Shown here in pieces: positions 18,652-27,578 of a stretch of DNA of 64,000 nt. Source of the stretch: Flavobacterium album (GTDB lineage Bacteria > Bacteroidota > Bacteroidia > Flavobacteriales > Flavobacteriaceae); assembly GCF_003096035.1 (NCBI RefSeq), contig NZ_CP029186.1, positions 3,268,001 through 3,332,000 of the forward strand, read 5' to 3'. Numbering within the stretch: the first letter of the stretch is position 1; each line of letters begins with the position of its first letter. Position numbers and translations under genes: made by a program. Below the pieces are notes generated by a model. The model searched no databases, had not been told where the DNA came from, and saw only the letters and a program-made list of their open reading frames with translations.

Positions 18652-19461
18652 TTAGTTTTTTACGGGATTATATAAATTATCGATAAGATCATACAAATCA
18701 TCGCTGACTTTAACCGGGTCCCTGTAGATTTCAGTACCTGAAAACCTTACTACATCATACCCTTTGGATTTCAGCAACCTATCTCTTTTCCTGTCCCTTT
18801 CAAATGATTCTTTTGAACTATGATACTGATAGCCATCGCATTCTACAATCAATTTGACTTTTTCATTTCCAGGGCACCAAATTAAAATATCAGCCCTTAT
18901 ACTCTTTCCATCAACCTTATAGTTCGGAAAGCCTGCCTGAAGCGACAAATGATAGGAATTCCATATAAAATTATCTACCACCAGTCTGTGATATTCAAAG
19001 ATTTCATAGTCACCCTCTTTATATCTTCCTGAGTCAATTTTGCCTTGGATAAATTTTTCGAAATGAATCAAATCCGTATCTCCAGTATCAACTTTATATC
19101 GCTCAATCACACGGAGAATATCTAGATGATTATTTCGAAAGTTAGATATGGCATCCTCTACATCTTCAAGTGGGGGTGTAACCTGCAGTTCCGTATTTCT
19201 ATTTTTGAGAAATAATAGCGTCAGTGAATTTATGAAGATTCTCTCAATTGGAGATTCGCAGCATTCAAATACGATATCAGTATTAACACGTGCATAATTT
19301 TCGATAAATTTCTCGTAGAATGAAGCGAAATTATATGGATCATCAGGATCTGCTTCCACTTTCCTTTGCTCATTAATCGATCTTTTTATAAAGTCATTAA
19401 AAAGGGGGGCGAACAATTCTCTGGATTCCAGCCTCTTTCTTAAATCTGCAGTTTCATTCAT
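18652..19461 (-). CDS. DUF559/Vsr-like endonuclease
   Basis: This 269-residue protein has an unassigned helical N-terminus and a C-terminal Vsr/DUF559-type nuclease. The signature is LIVECDGYQYH (Glu207, Asp209, His214), then a basic helix ERDRKRDRLLKSKGYDVVRF and GTEIYRDP. This is the pattern of very-short-patch-repair-like single-strand nicking or recycled restriction domains. It lies 204 bp downstream of the ABC-linked HEAT/nuclease gene on the same strand. It could be an extra effector of that system or an independent nuclease. Coding is AT-rich like its upstream neighbours. Confidence 0.82.
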   Translation of the reverse strand: MNETADLRKRLESRELFAPLFNDFIKRSINEQRKVEADPDDPYNFASFYEKFIENYARVNTDIVFECCESPIERIFINSLTLLFLKNRNTELQVTPPLEDVEDAISNFRNNHLDILRVIERYKVDTGDTDLIHFEKFIQGKIDSGRYKEGDYEIFEYHRLVVDNFIWNSYHLSLQAGFPNYKVDGKSIRADILIWCPGNEKVKLIVECDGYQYHSSKESFERDRKRDRLLKSKGYDVVRFSGTEIYRDPVKVSDDLYDLIDNLYNPVKN

Positions 19462-19665
19462 TACTTTCTTTTATATAGTTACATTATTTAAATTCGCAGA
19501 CAGAATTCTTTTCCGTAAATTAAAAACAAATAATACATCGTTAAATTCAAAAATTTTATCATGAGTAAATCCCTGATCTGATATTTTTGAAGAATGCCAT
19601 CAAGAAGTATTCAGCAATATAAAAATTTGGTCTTCGTACCATAATGTAATAACAATGTGCTGTTT

Positions 19666-21459
19666 TTATTTGTATGTACTTTTCGCACTTGGACCGGTAC
19701 GATTGCCTGGAATGACTACCGATATAATATAGTCAGGGTAATTAACTTCAAGATTAGTGGCTGGTGGCAGATGATGAATTTTAAACCAATCCTTAAAATT
19801 TGGAGGCGATTCCTTAGATTTATCGCTAAGTTCTAACAAAACAAATATTCCTAACTGATCATATCCTGAAGTATATGTTTGCGCTTGAGCCAAATAATTT
19901 TGCTCAAGAATCGATTCATCAGGCCGAATAATCGATTTTTTGAGTTCAATTGGAATAGTAATAACATCCTTTTTATAGAGGATATCTACCCTACCTCCAT
20001 CAACAAATTTTGATTTTTCATGCTCCAGTCCATCCGCAATTTTTGAATGTTCAAAATAACTGATCATGCTATCCTGCAGGTCTTGCTCAATACCATCCTG
20101 GCCTTTACCATTCTCAGATTTACTGTATAAAAAAAGAAATCTTTTTTTGTCATTATTAACTAAAGTAGACCTCGTATATCTGATTACTTCTTCTAATATA
20201 TTTAAAAAAGCCGTCTTTTTTTCTATGTTATAATTCGGTAGAAATTTATCAATTTTAATCGCAAGATCCATAAAAATTTCCTGACCTTGTATGCTCCCTG
20301 TCCTGAATGGTAATTTACTACTGCTATTACTCTTTAAAAGATTGGAAAGCGCACTTTCTAATGAAATTTCTTTTTCCTTGATTTTTGTATAAATTTCTAT
20401 GCCCTCTTCGGGACCTACGTTTTCTTGCAAAGCAATAAGCAATTCATAATTTTCAGGATTTTCACTAACAGTGTTGGAAAAACCGTTAATTATCTTTTCA
20501 ATAAAATCTTTTAGCCCTAACTCACTACTTGTAGTTTTAAGTGCACTTAAACGTTTCTTTTCACTGGAAAGATGAAGGTCGTAAATAACTGTTTGCAAAT
20601 TTTCAAAAACACCTTTCGCTAGTTTATTCATTAAACCCACTGTCCCAAATCTGAGCTTATTTAGCTTTTCAATTTCAGAATGCACTGCCATCAATGCCTG
20701 CATGCTGTAGTTGAAATCAATCCACTGATCTGATGTTCCGGAAATATCAAAACTCTTTTTAATTTCACCAATAAGCTGGTAAATTAAAAAGTCCAATTCC
20801 AATCCGTCATGCTCATATAAATTTCTGATCAGTAAGCTTTTCTCTAATGATTCTAGACTATCCTTTACTAAGATCGGATCATTTGATAGAACTGCCTCAA
20901 TCCAATCGATCAGCAAAATATAATATTCAGCATCATCACGATTCTCTGCAGCATTTCTAGCTGCTATAAAATATCTTTTTGAATTTTGGATGTTGCCAAC
21001 CAATGTAAATATTTCAGAGTTATTTAAATTTAGAGATAGTGAGTGCAATCCCAGGCAAACAAGAGCCTGGCCAGAAATCTCAGCATCTTCATCATCAGAA
21101 AGAACCTTTAGAAGTTCCAAACAATCAGATGTCAAAACTTCAGGGAAGTAAGGCAGGTATTTCAAACCTATTGTCTTTAATATGCTGTCATCTCTTGAAA
21201 TGAAATCATGAACTAGTCCTGCAGTCGACAGCCTGTTGCATATCTTTCCAATAAGCGTTAAATCACAGATGATTTTAAAACAGGATCGTTTAACAGATTG
21301 ATTAGCTGAATTTTTTATGCCGTCTAACAAAAAATCAAACAATTCACTGCCGCTTACCCCATCTGCATTAAGATTATCATAAAAGTTATCCAAAAAAAGT
21401 ATTTGCTCAAATGCAGTACCCTTCTTAAACAAGTCAATATATTTGTGGTACTCGCTCAT
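19666..21459 (-). CDS. HEAT-like repeat protein with C-terminal PD-(D/E)XK nuclease, ABC-3C effector candidate
   Basis: This 597-residue protein has helical pairs that look like HEAT/ARM repeats over roughly residues 1-250, helical linkers, and a C-terminal nuclease. The catalytic pattern is VDILYKK (Asp492), then Glu505 and Lys507 in IELKK. Its start overlaps the stop of the Rad50-like ATPase gene as TAATG, so translation is coupled. ABC three-component systems encode an ABC ATPase, a winged-helix middle component and an effector-bearing protein. This gene occupies the effector position and has a cutting domain. The system assignment is inference from gene order and domains. Confidence 0.8.
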   Translation of the reverse strand: MSEYHKYIDLFKKGTAFEQILFLDNFYDNLNADGVSGSELFDFLLDGIKNSANQSVKRSCFKIICDLTLIGKICNRLSTAGLVHDFISRDDSILKTIGLKYLPYFPEVLTSDCLELLKVLSDDEDAEISGQALVCLGLHSLSLNLNNSEIFTLVGNIQNSKRYFIAARNAAENRDDAEYYILLIDWIEAVLSNDPILVKDSLESLEKSLLIRNLYEHDGLELDFLIYQLIGEIKKSFDISGTSDQWIDFNYSMQALMAVHSEIEKLNKLRFGTVGLMNKLAKGVFENLQTVIYDLHLSSEKKRLSALKTTSSELGLKDFIEKIINGFSNTVSENPENYELLIALQENVGPEEGIEIYTKIKEKEISLESALSNLLKSNSSSKLPFRTGSIQGQEIFMDLAIKIDKFLPNYNIEKKTAFLNILEEVIRYTRSTLVNNDKKRFLFLYSKSENGKGQDGIEQDLQDSMISYFEHSKIADGLEHEKSKFVDGGRVDILYKKDVITIPIELKKSIIRPDESILEQNYLAQAQTYTSGYDQLGIFVLLELSDKSKESPPNFKDWFKIHHLPPATNLEVNYPDYIISVVIPGNRTGPSAKSTYK

Positions 21460-23618
21460 TAAAAGATAAATTCATCTTCATTTTTAATAAATGTACGATC
21501 CTCATCTGTAATCTGGGCAAATTCCCTCAAAGCAGAGCCTACAAAAATTTGAAGTTGGTCTTTAAATCTGTCATTGATACTTTTAAAAATATCCGAGAGT
21601 CCTTGAAGATGCTTAGGAACCATCTCTTCGCTACCTGGTGAGTCAAAAATCAAAAACCGTGGGTGTCTGCCTAAGCGATGTTCAATATCCAACTGAATCA
21701 AGCTAAGGTAAAATGCAATTTTCACCCTCAGCTTTTCTCCCTCGTTCAAATCATTAAAGCTTATGGGAACACCATTTTGCGTAAAGATTAACTCATATCT
21801 GTCATTAATCTCAATTTGGGAAATACTCTTTAATCCAAAGACATTTACTTCATTTAATATCAATTGTTCAAGCTTTGCTAGAATATCCTTGTTCAACACA
21901 ATACGTTTTTTTTCCAGTGCCGAAAGAGCGTAATCTAAAATTGATTTTTTCAAATTAAGTGCGACCAATTCCTGAGAAACTACATTTAGCTCTACCTTCT
22001 TTATCTCTTCTAATTGAAAACTCAAAATAGCCTCTTCCTTAATTAATTGATCCTTCTTTTCTATAGAATCTTTATATTTTCCTCTTTCTTTATTTACTAG
22101 CGCTATCTCACTCTCTATTTCTTTAAGCCTTCTGTTATCTGGTTCTATCGAGGGGATCGCTATTAGTTTTCCATAATGGTCTTCAACGCTTTTTTTAATA
22201 TTTTTTATTAATGCCTCTGCCTTGCCAATTGTCGTACTGATTTGCTTTAGTTTATCATTGTGTCCGACGATTTCCTCTTTAATTTGGGTTACCTTCTGTG
22301 AAAGTTCAGATTCATCAACTTTTTGCTCTGTAGATTCCTCACCACAGAGACTGCAAATATGGTGTTCACGTTCGTTTTCCTTTTTTGCATCGCTTACTTG
22401 AAGTTCACAGTGGGGACAGGTCTTAATCTCTAAATTGCTAAAAAAACTTTGGGACTGTTTATAAATCTCTAGATTTAGCTCTTGTTTTTTAAGCTTGCTA
22501 ATTTCCGTATTAATCTTATGTCTATCACTTTCCAAGTTCCTTATTTCTTCTTCTACTGGAATAAGTTTTGCTTTTTCAGCTTGATAAGAATCAGTTAAGG
22601 TTCTTTGGTTTATTCGTATCTGGTTAGCCCTCTCTTGAATTTTACCATATTCTTCGACCAGTGGCCGCTCATCAAAATTGATCTCTGCATTCTTCTTAAT
22701 TGAATCAAGTTCTCTGATTACTTCTTGGTATCTTTTGTCAAGGCGTTCCTTTGTTGATCTGGTAGTGTCTACTTTTGATTTGTCTACAAGCTTGATTTGA
22801 CCTATTTTTTCAGAAATGCGGTCTCGTTGCACATTCAGCATATTTATGGGATATGTCAAAGGCAAGCCTAGAATCATTTCAAATATTTTTTTGCCTTGGG
22901 AACCAAATTTTTCATTGTCAAAAAACAAGTATTCATAATTGCTTGATTCTAAATATATAGACTTGAAATAAGTTGACCAACTAAGGCTTGAGGTACTTAA
23001 TTCAAAAGAATCTTTCCCACCGCTCTTTTGAGTATACTTCAGATTATAAAATGAAAACTGCTCGAAAAAGAAATTTTGTAACTTATCTTCAAAATCTTGC
23101 CTGCTGTTAAATACAAATTCTACGTCTTTTTGTATTGTATCTAATTTTTGATTTGCCTTGTAGGAATTATATTGATCAATATTGAAGCTATACAGGGCAC
23201 CCTTGTCGCGACCGGTACGATCAATATTGCACGTATAAGTTACCTTTCCAATTGTAAATTCTAAAAGAATCTCATGTATCCATAGCTTTATATCCTTCTT
23301 GATACTGTCATTGCCTGTAAGCGCAAATTTGATAATTTTAAATATTGTAGACTTTCCTTTATGATTATCTGCAATCCAGATATTAATTCCTTTGTGTAAA
23401 GTTTGATCGAAATTAATTGCTTCACCTGATAGCTTAGTTCCTGAAAAAACAAGACGATTTAATAACAGAGATTTTCCCAAAGAAGTGGGACTATCTTTGT
23501 TATAACTTTCTTCTAAATGAAGAAGGTCTTCAACCTCTTCTGAAGAAATATCCTCTTCAAAATTCAGGTGTACATATTTGATAAATTCTCTATAATTAAT
23601 TTCTGTTTTACTACTCAT
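21459..23618 (-). CDS. Rad50/SMC-like ABC ATPase with zinc-hook-like cysteines, ABC-3C ATPase candidate
   Basis: This 719-residue protein has a P-loop at 83-91 (ADNHKGKST; the usual first Gly is Ala), a long coiled coil, and four cysteines CPHC (401, 404) and CSLC (422, 425) near the middle, as in a zinc hook or rubredoxin-like knuckle. The ABC signature begins at about residue 624 (LNEGEKLR), followed by Walker B with FLIFDSP. The N-terminal ~50 residues precede the ATPase core. It starts with an ATGA overlap with the middle-component gene. Such ATPases sense DNA ends or structures and gate a linked nuclease. Strong ATPase call; system role inferred. Confidence 0.9.
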   Translation of the reverse strand: MSSKTEINYREFIKYVHLNFEEDISSEEVEDLLHLEESYNKDSPTSLGKSLLLNRLVFSGTKLSGEAINFDQTLHKGINIWIADNHKGKSTIFKIIKFALTGNDSIKKDIKLWIHEILLEFTIGKVTYTCNIDRTGRDKGALYSFNIDQYNSYKANQKLDTIQKDVEFVFNSRQDFEDKLQNFFFEQFSFYNLKYTQKSGGKDSFELSTSSLSWSTYFKSIYLESSNYEYLFFDNEKFGSQGKKIFEMILGLPLTYPINMLNVQRDRISEKIGQIKLVDKSKVDTTRSTKERLDKRYQEVIRELDSIKKNAEINFDERPLVEEYGKIQERANQIRINQRTLTDSYQAEKAKLIPVEEEIRNLESDRHKINTEISKLKKQELNLEIYKQSQSFFSNLEIKTCPHCELQVSDAKKENEREHHICSLCGEESTEQKVDESELSQKVTQIKEEIVGHNDKLKQISTTIGKAEALIKNIKKSVEDHYGKLIAIPSIEPDNRRLKEIESEIALVNKERGKYKDSIEKKDQLIKEEAILSFQLEEIKKVELNVVSQELVALNLKKSILDYALSALEKKRIVLNKDILAKLEQLILNEVNVFGLKSISQIEINDRYELIFTQNGVPISFNDLNEGEKLRVKIAFYLSLIQLDIEHRLGRHPRFLIFDSPGSEEMVPKHLQGLSDIFKSINDRFKDQLQIFVGSALREFAQITDEDRTFIKNEDEFIF

Positions 23619-24265
23619 AATAGTTCTTTATTAAATCTGCTCTCAAAGGCAATCCTTACCTTCGAATTGATATTCTGAATATGACTTTTATAAGATATAT
23701 CGCTGTACTCCGCATACATATATTGTCTACTTTTCAATTGAGATCCTGTGAATTTGTCAAAGTATTTTTTGATTAATTCACAGCGTTCAAAATACCATTG
23801 CATTGCTGGTACTAATTTCAGAGAGTTCTCAATTCTATCTGCACAATTCAATGTTACGTAGTAATTTTTATCATAAGTCTTGCCATCAATTCGCTTTTTG
23901 CTTTCATGCTTAATAAATCCGATGCTAACATGAAAAGCAATCACTTCATCAATGCTCTCATAAGCGCCGTGAAAAAATTTCTCCATCTCCTCTACTCTCA
24001 AATCTGGCTCATTATCTGAATATATCTTGCTGATTACATTCTTAATCTCATTCCTATCTATACTACTATCATTATCCATTAGATTCATTAATTCCATAGA
24101 AAGAAAGTCTGGATAACGAAGTAGAAAATCTAATGCTTGAATTTTTATTTCACTCCGAAATAAACCAAAATATTGAATATCGTCACTTTTTGAGCGCTCA
24201 CAAAAAACATAGAGAATTATTATAATTCGTAAGCGATCCCGATATTTTCTTAAGAAATTATCCAT
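23615..24265 (-). CDS. ABC-3C middle-component-like winged-helix protein
   Basis: This 216-residue protein is mostly helical and starts with a hydrophobic LRIIIILYVFCER segment. A helix-turn-helix-like part (EIKIQALDFLLRYPDFLSME) and a mid-protein extension follow. I cannot see an enzymatic motif. Its position between a leader region and the Rad50-like ATPase, with an ATGA overlap, is exactly that of the middle component in ABC three-component systems. Such components are small winged-helix proteins thought to bridge ATPase and effector. Confidence in the name depends on context. Confidence 0.7.
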   Translation of the reverse strand: MDNFLRKYRDRLRIIIILYVFCERSKSDDIQYFGLFRSEIKIQALDFLLRYPDFLSMELMNLMDNDSSIDRNEIKNVISKIYSDNEPDLRVEEMEKFFHGAYESIDEVIAFHVSIGFIKHESKKRIDGKTYDKNYYVTLNCADRIENSLKLVPAMQWYFERCELIKKYFDKFTGSQLKSRQYMYAEYSDISYKSHIQNINSKVRIAFESRFNKELL

Positions 24266-24419
24266 AGTAGGTATTTAAGAATAAAAATTTATAGAAAGTG
24301 TAGAAATTTTTATTTTACGCTAATATATAAATATTAACAATTGATAGTATATCTAAGGCATGTACAATTGAAATATATTAAGAAATTACAGACAATTAAT
24401 AATTCTTTTTGGTGAAATA

Positions 24420-25724
24420 CTAGTTGAAAACATTCCTGAAATTGCTGAATGGAAAATTGCTACCAAGTTTGGTAGTTATATAGTTTTTAAGATATGTATG
24501 ATCATCTTCTGCTCTATTGCGACTCCAACATTGGCTGTTTCCATTTACACTCTCACAAAGCCCTTCAAATTGATCATCATCTAATCTATCCAGGTTGGGC
24601 TTTAAAACATAGGTAAATATTTTATCCGCTTCATTATAACTTCTGCAAGTAATATAACGCCATATTATAAACTCAGTAATTTCTTTAGTGTAGCCTTTAG
24701 AAACACCAATTCTGATAAGTATATTGTAAGCATCTGCACTAGCATCATATGGAAATGTGGCATCAAATTGGGTATCGATCTTTCCCTTGATAGTTGCCAA
24801 ATGATCTAAAAAATTAGGTGACAAAAACCATGCACTTGTTTTGGCACTTGGATCCTTTTCCGCTTCTTGTGCTAATAACAATCTGACATCTTCACTGAAC
24901 ACACTGTAAAGATCTTCATTCTCTGCTATAAAATTAATAAGTAGCTCTTTTACAGTATCAGAATCATGAACATTACTAAAGTATTTTTTTTCGCTTTTAA
25001 TTTTTTCTATGGCAGCAGAAAGATTCCTTTCATATAGAATTTTTAATAGCTTATAATTTAGCTTACGGTTGGACTTAGCATTACTGTCATCAAGCTTAAA
25101 AACGATTTTCCATAAATCTCTAAATATAATGACCTCAATTGACGGAGTTAAATTTTCAAGATATTTGGCTCCTACGTACTTGTTGATACTTAATTGATTA
25201 ATTAATATATCTTTCTTATCCGCTAAATCCTGAAGCATAGCACCTAGAATTTTTTTAGAAAGAATCGGTGGCTTTAAAAAAAAAGATTCTAGCATATTAC
25301 GTATGTGGGCTCCAACAGTTTCCTTATTAGGAGTATGAAGGCGATCTTCTTTATCAATAACTGGGTGGGCACATAAATGTCTGTCATTTCTTAGACTTAA
25401 GATACGTGCATAATCAACATTATCAATTAAACTTGTTCTGGTTTTAATTTCTTCAACCAGTGTTTTTTCCCACTCAGGGCTAGTCGGATGATCTGCTTGA
25501 AACTTTCTTATATTATCAAGTATGCTGATAGCAATAGCATCTGAATATATGTCTGCCAAAGTTTCTAATTTGTCAATCATATCACTGATAACTACACTGT
25601 AAAGAGTAACTACCGCAGCTCTGTGATTATTATTAAAATAAGAACTGGCAACTTCTTTAAAATAATCCTTAGTTTTTGCTGAAACTATTTTCTGACCAGC
25701 ATGTTCTATACTAAAGTCATTCAT
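24420..25724 (-). CDS. HEPN-like helical protein
   Basis: This 434-residue all-helical protein carries the sequence LRNDRHLCAHP. Arg115 and His120 fit the R-x4-H catalytic motif of HEPN ribonucleases, here in a helix-rich N-terminal domain of about 160 residues. The C-terminal 270 residues are helical and unassigned. HEPN proteins are common RNA-cleaving toxins in anti-phage and toxin-antitoxin modules. It is on the same strand, 154 bp upstream of the ABC-like trio, and equally AT-rich. It could be part of that system or a separate one. The nearest nucleotidyltransferase (11.0 kb) is too far away to be an obvious antitoxin partner. Confidence 0.65.
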   Translation of the reverse strand: MNDFSIEHAGQKIVSAKTKDYFKEVASSYFNNNHRAAVVTLYSVVISDMIDKLETLADIYSDAIAISILDNIRKFQADHPTSPEWEKTLVEEIKTRTSLIDNVDYARILSLRNDRHLCAHPVIDKEDRLHTPNKETVGAHIRNMLESFFLKPPILSKKILGAMLQDLADKKDILINQLSINKYVGAKYLENLTPSIEVIIFRDLWKIVFKLDDSNAKSNRKLNYKLLKILYERNLSAAIEKIKSEKKYFSNVHDSDTVKELLINFIAENEDLYSVFSEDVRLLLAQEAEKDPSAKTSAWFLSPNFLDHLATIKGKIDTQFDATFPYDASADAYNILIRIGVSKGYTKEITEFIIWRYITCRSYNEADKIFTYVLKPNLDRLDDDQFEGLCESVNGNSQCWSRNRAEDDHTYLKNYITTKLGSNFPFSNFRNVFN

Positions 25725-26078
25725 ATTAAACTATAATTTTGCGTTAATGAAATCTAGAAATTCTCAAATATAAGTAAATCCGTACATTCTGTAACAAGTA
25801 TAATTACCTGTTTGATCATATTGCAGAATGTTGCTGGCTATTAGAACATCAGGAAAAAAATTGAACTATAAAACTCATTCATCAGTACTTTAGCATTCAT
25901 CGTATTGTTACCTCTACATTCTTCTGACAAATCAAAAAAACCATAGAATTTAGTTTATAGGATATAAAAGTGGCATTGGTAAGAAAGTTTATAAATTTGA
26001 TATTTAAACACCGATTTGTATGATTCCTTTGGCTAAGTTATTGTCAAACTAATTTACAATAAATCAAAACATTACCTT
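25725..26078. promoter_or_regulatory. AT-rich divergent promoter region
   Basis: These 354 bp separate the leftward HEPN-like gene from the rightward HTH/coiled-coil gene. At 25992-25999, TAAATTTG fits the TAnnTTTG -7 box and would direct transcription toward 26079. I see no ORF or hairpin of note in the rest. Confidence 0.35.
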
Positions 26079-27152
26079 ATGGAAAAAATCAGTATTACAC
26101 GGCAGGAACTGTATGACCTTATATGGTCCGCACCTATATCTCGATTGGCGAAAAACTATGGTATATTAGATTATCAGCTGCGTAAGATTTGTAATGATTT
26201 TAATATCCCTGTTCCTCAAAACGGTTATTGGCAAAAGCTGAAATACAATAAGCCAGTCAGCAAGATTGCCCTTCCTCCTGATTTGAATGAGGACAAAAAA
26301 ATCCTTCTATCAGCAAACGGACAGGAGAATGGCCAAACTGCTCAATCTGCCTCCCATTCAGAACTGGACATAATACTGAACGACCCGAATACACCTTCAT
26401 CAGTTCCAGAAGTACTGACCAAACCACATTTCCTTACTGTTGAAACAAAACGCCATTGGGCCGATTTTAAGTTGAAGCGCTACGAATATGACCGCTCCAT
26501 ACCCCACCTGTCCATACGAGTTGAAAAGCCAAACCGGAATCGGGCGCTGATATTCATGGATACCTTGGTCAAACTTTTGGAATACAGGGGTCATAAGGTA
26601 GTAATCAAGAATACCGAAACCCACGCGATACTGTTTGGAGTCGAAATCCAACTTGATCTGCGCGAAGCTGGAAAACGTATCCCCAATCCTCCTGGTAGTT
26701 ATCCTACATTTGAAGTAGTTCCGACTGGCGAATTGATTCTGAAAACAGGTAAATATTCTATCGATAAGGAATGGCGTGACGGAAAGATCCTAATTGAGCA
26801 GATGTTGCCCAAAATCATTGTCTGGATGGAAGCAAAGGCCAGTGATTGGGCTGAAATGATGGCAAACAACGAGCTTGACCGGCATAATAAGAAAATGAAA
26901 CAGGAATTCGAAGCAGCAAAAAAAGCTCTGCAAGAACAGGAGCTAAATAGCTTTAATGAATTACTGCTAGACGCTGAACGGTTTAACAAGGCAAAAATGC
27001 TGAGGATATATATAGAGGCCTTTAAAGAAAATGCATTGGGAAACGGTCCCATTGCAATTGAAACTGAGCTATGGATACAGTGGGCTTTGAAAAGAGCGGA
27101 CTGGTATGACCCTTTGACAAATGCGGAAAATCTTCCTTTCGAAAATAGGTAA
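26079..27152 (+). CDS. HTH and coiled-coil protein, intact copy of a duplicated family
   Basis: This 357-residue protein begins with ITRQELYDLIWSAPISRL and LRKICNDFNIPVPQNGYW, a helix-turn-helix-like N-terminus seen in many uncharacterised bacterial proteins. A mixed alpha/beta middle and a charged coiled coil (about residues 250-320) follow, then an RADWYDPL tail. No catalytic motif is evident. A disrupted paralogue lies at 32988-34072 on the other side of the integrase. Intact copy plus broken copy flanking an integration site suggests the family travels with the mobile element. It is the first gene transcribed toward the integrase, 426 bp upstream of the excisionase-like gene. Confidence 0.75.
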   Translation: MEKISITRQELYDLIWSAPISRLAKNYGILDYQLRKICNDFNIPVPQNGYWQKLKYNKPVSKIALPPDLNEDKKILLSANGQENGQTAQSASHSELDIILNDPNTPSSVPEVLTKPHFLTVETKRHWADFKLKRYEYDRSIPHLSIRVEKPNRNRALIFMDTLVKLLEYRGHKVVIKNTETHAILFGVEIQLDLREAGKRIPNPPGSYPTFEVVPTGELILKTGKYSIDKEWRDGKILIEQMLPKIIVWMEAKASDWAEMMANNELDRHNKKMKQEFEAAKKALQEQELNSFNELLLDAERFNKAKMLRIYIEAFKENALGNGPIAIETELWIQWALKRADWYDPLTNAENLPFENR

Positions 27153-27264
27153 TAGATCTTAAATGCCTCTAAATTTGTATCTTTGTAAATATAACCTGTC
27201 CTTCAGGTTATACATAGATCTGTACGCTAACTATTGTTTTGTTTGTGATGTTTATCGTTAGTTT

Positions 27265-27293
27265 GATAAACTTTGTACCGTAGTTGTACCTTA
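27265..27293 (+). repeat. 29-bp direct repeat, copy 1
   Basis: GATAAACTTTGTACC begins this 29-bp element, which recurs at 27460-27488 with 25 of 29 bases identical. A more diverged third copy begins at 51560. Both local copies contain TTGTACC twice. They are candidate arm-type integrase sites. Confidence 0.55.
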
Positions 27294-27378
27294 CTTCTAT
27301 CAAAGGCTTCCTATTACTGGAAAGTTACTTTCTGCATCGGTAAATAGCAGGCACAAAGCATCGCAAAACATCGCAAAC

Positions 27379-27422
27379 AAAACCAGTTAAATTGTTATAA
27401 AACAGCAATTTAACTGGTTTTT
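27379..27422. terminator. Hairpin with T-run in integrase leader
   Basis: A perfect stem of about 16 bp (AAACCAGTTAAATTG with its complement) encloses an 11-base loop and runs into TTTTT. It looks like a rho-independent terminator or attenuator between the leader promoter and the excisionase-like gene. Confidence 0.55.
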
Positions 27423-27459
27423 GGTTTTTAGTCACTTTATCTTTATTTATAGATATTTG

Positions 27460-27488
27460 GATAAAGTTTGTACCCCAGTTGTACCTCA
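27460..27488 (+). repeat. 29-bp direct repeat, copy 2
   Basis: This is the second copy of the element at 27265-27293, in the same orientation and 195 bp downstream. Differences are limited to four positions. Confidence 0.55.
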
Positions 27489-27530
27489 TTTTGAAAATGC
27501 TCTCAGCGATCAATTATGAGGCGAAAACAT

Positions 27531-27570
27531 GGCACACAGAGGCACACTTGGACACAGTGAGGCACAAAAA
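27531..27570 (+). repeat. Four 10-bp iterons upstream of the excisionase-like gene
   Basis: Four consecutive 10-mers read GGCACACAGA, GGCACACTTG, GACACAGTGA and GGCACAAAAA. They share the core G(G)CACA at exactly one helical turn and end 8 bp before the ATG at 27579. The array is well placed for cooperative binding by the HTH protein encoded next, for autoregulation or directionality of integration. Confidence 0.5.
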
Positions 27571-27578
27571 TTTAGGCG

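Larger units (their letters stand above)
27153..27578. other. Integrase leader region rich in repeats and hairpins
   Basis: This 426-bp non-coding stretch holds a TAnnTTTG box at 27178-27185 (TATCTTTG) and an 8-bp-stem hairpin at 27191-27211 (ATAACCTG / CAGGTTAT). It also holds an inverted pair (GTTTGTGATG near 27241 and CATCGCAAAC near 27369) and a terminator-like hairpin at 27379-27422. Two 29-bp direct repeats and four 10-bp iterons complete it. The density and layout suggest recombinase or regulator binding sites, possibly the attachment region of the integrase encoded next. A diverged relic of the same leader is at 51472-51668. Confidence 0.55.

Noticed and set aside
24420-25724. HEPN-nucleotidyltransferase toxin-antitoxin pair with the gene at 10977
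   Set aside because: The two genes are 13 kb apart with ten other genes between them; such pairs are adjacent.
27531-27570. Possible CRISPR-like array
   Set aside because: Units are only 10 bp with no spacers and no cas genes; iterons explain them better.
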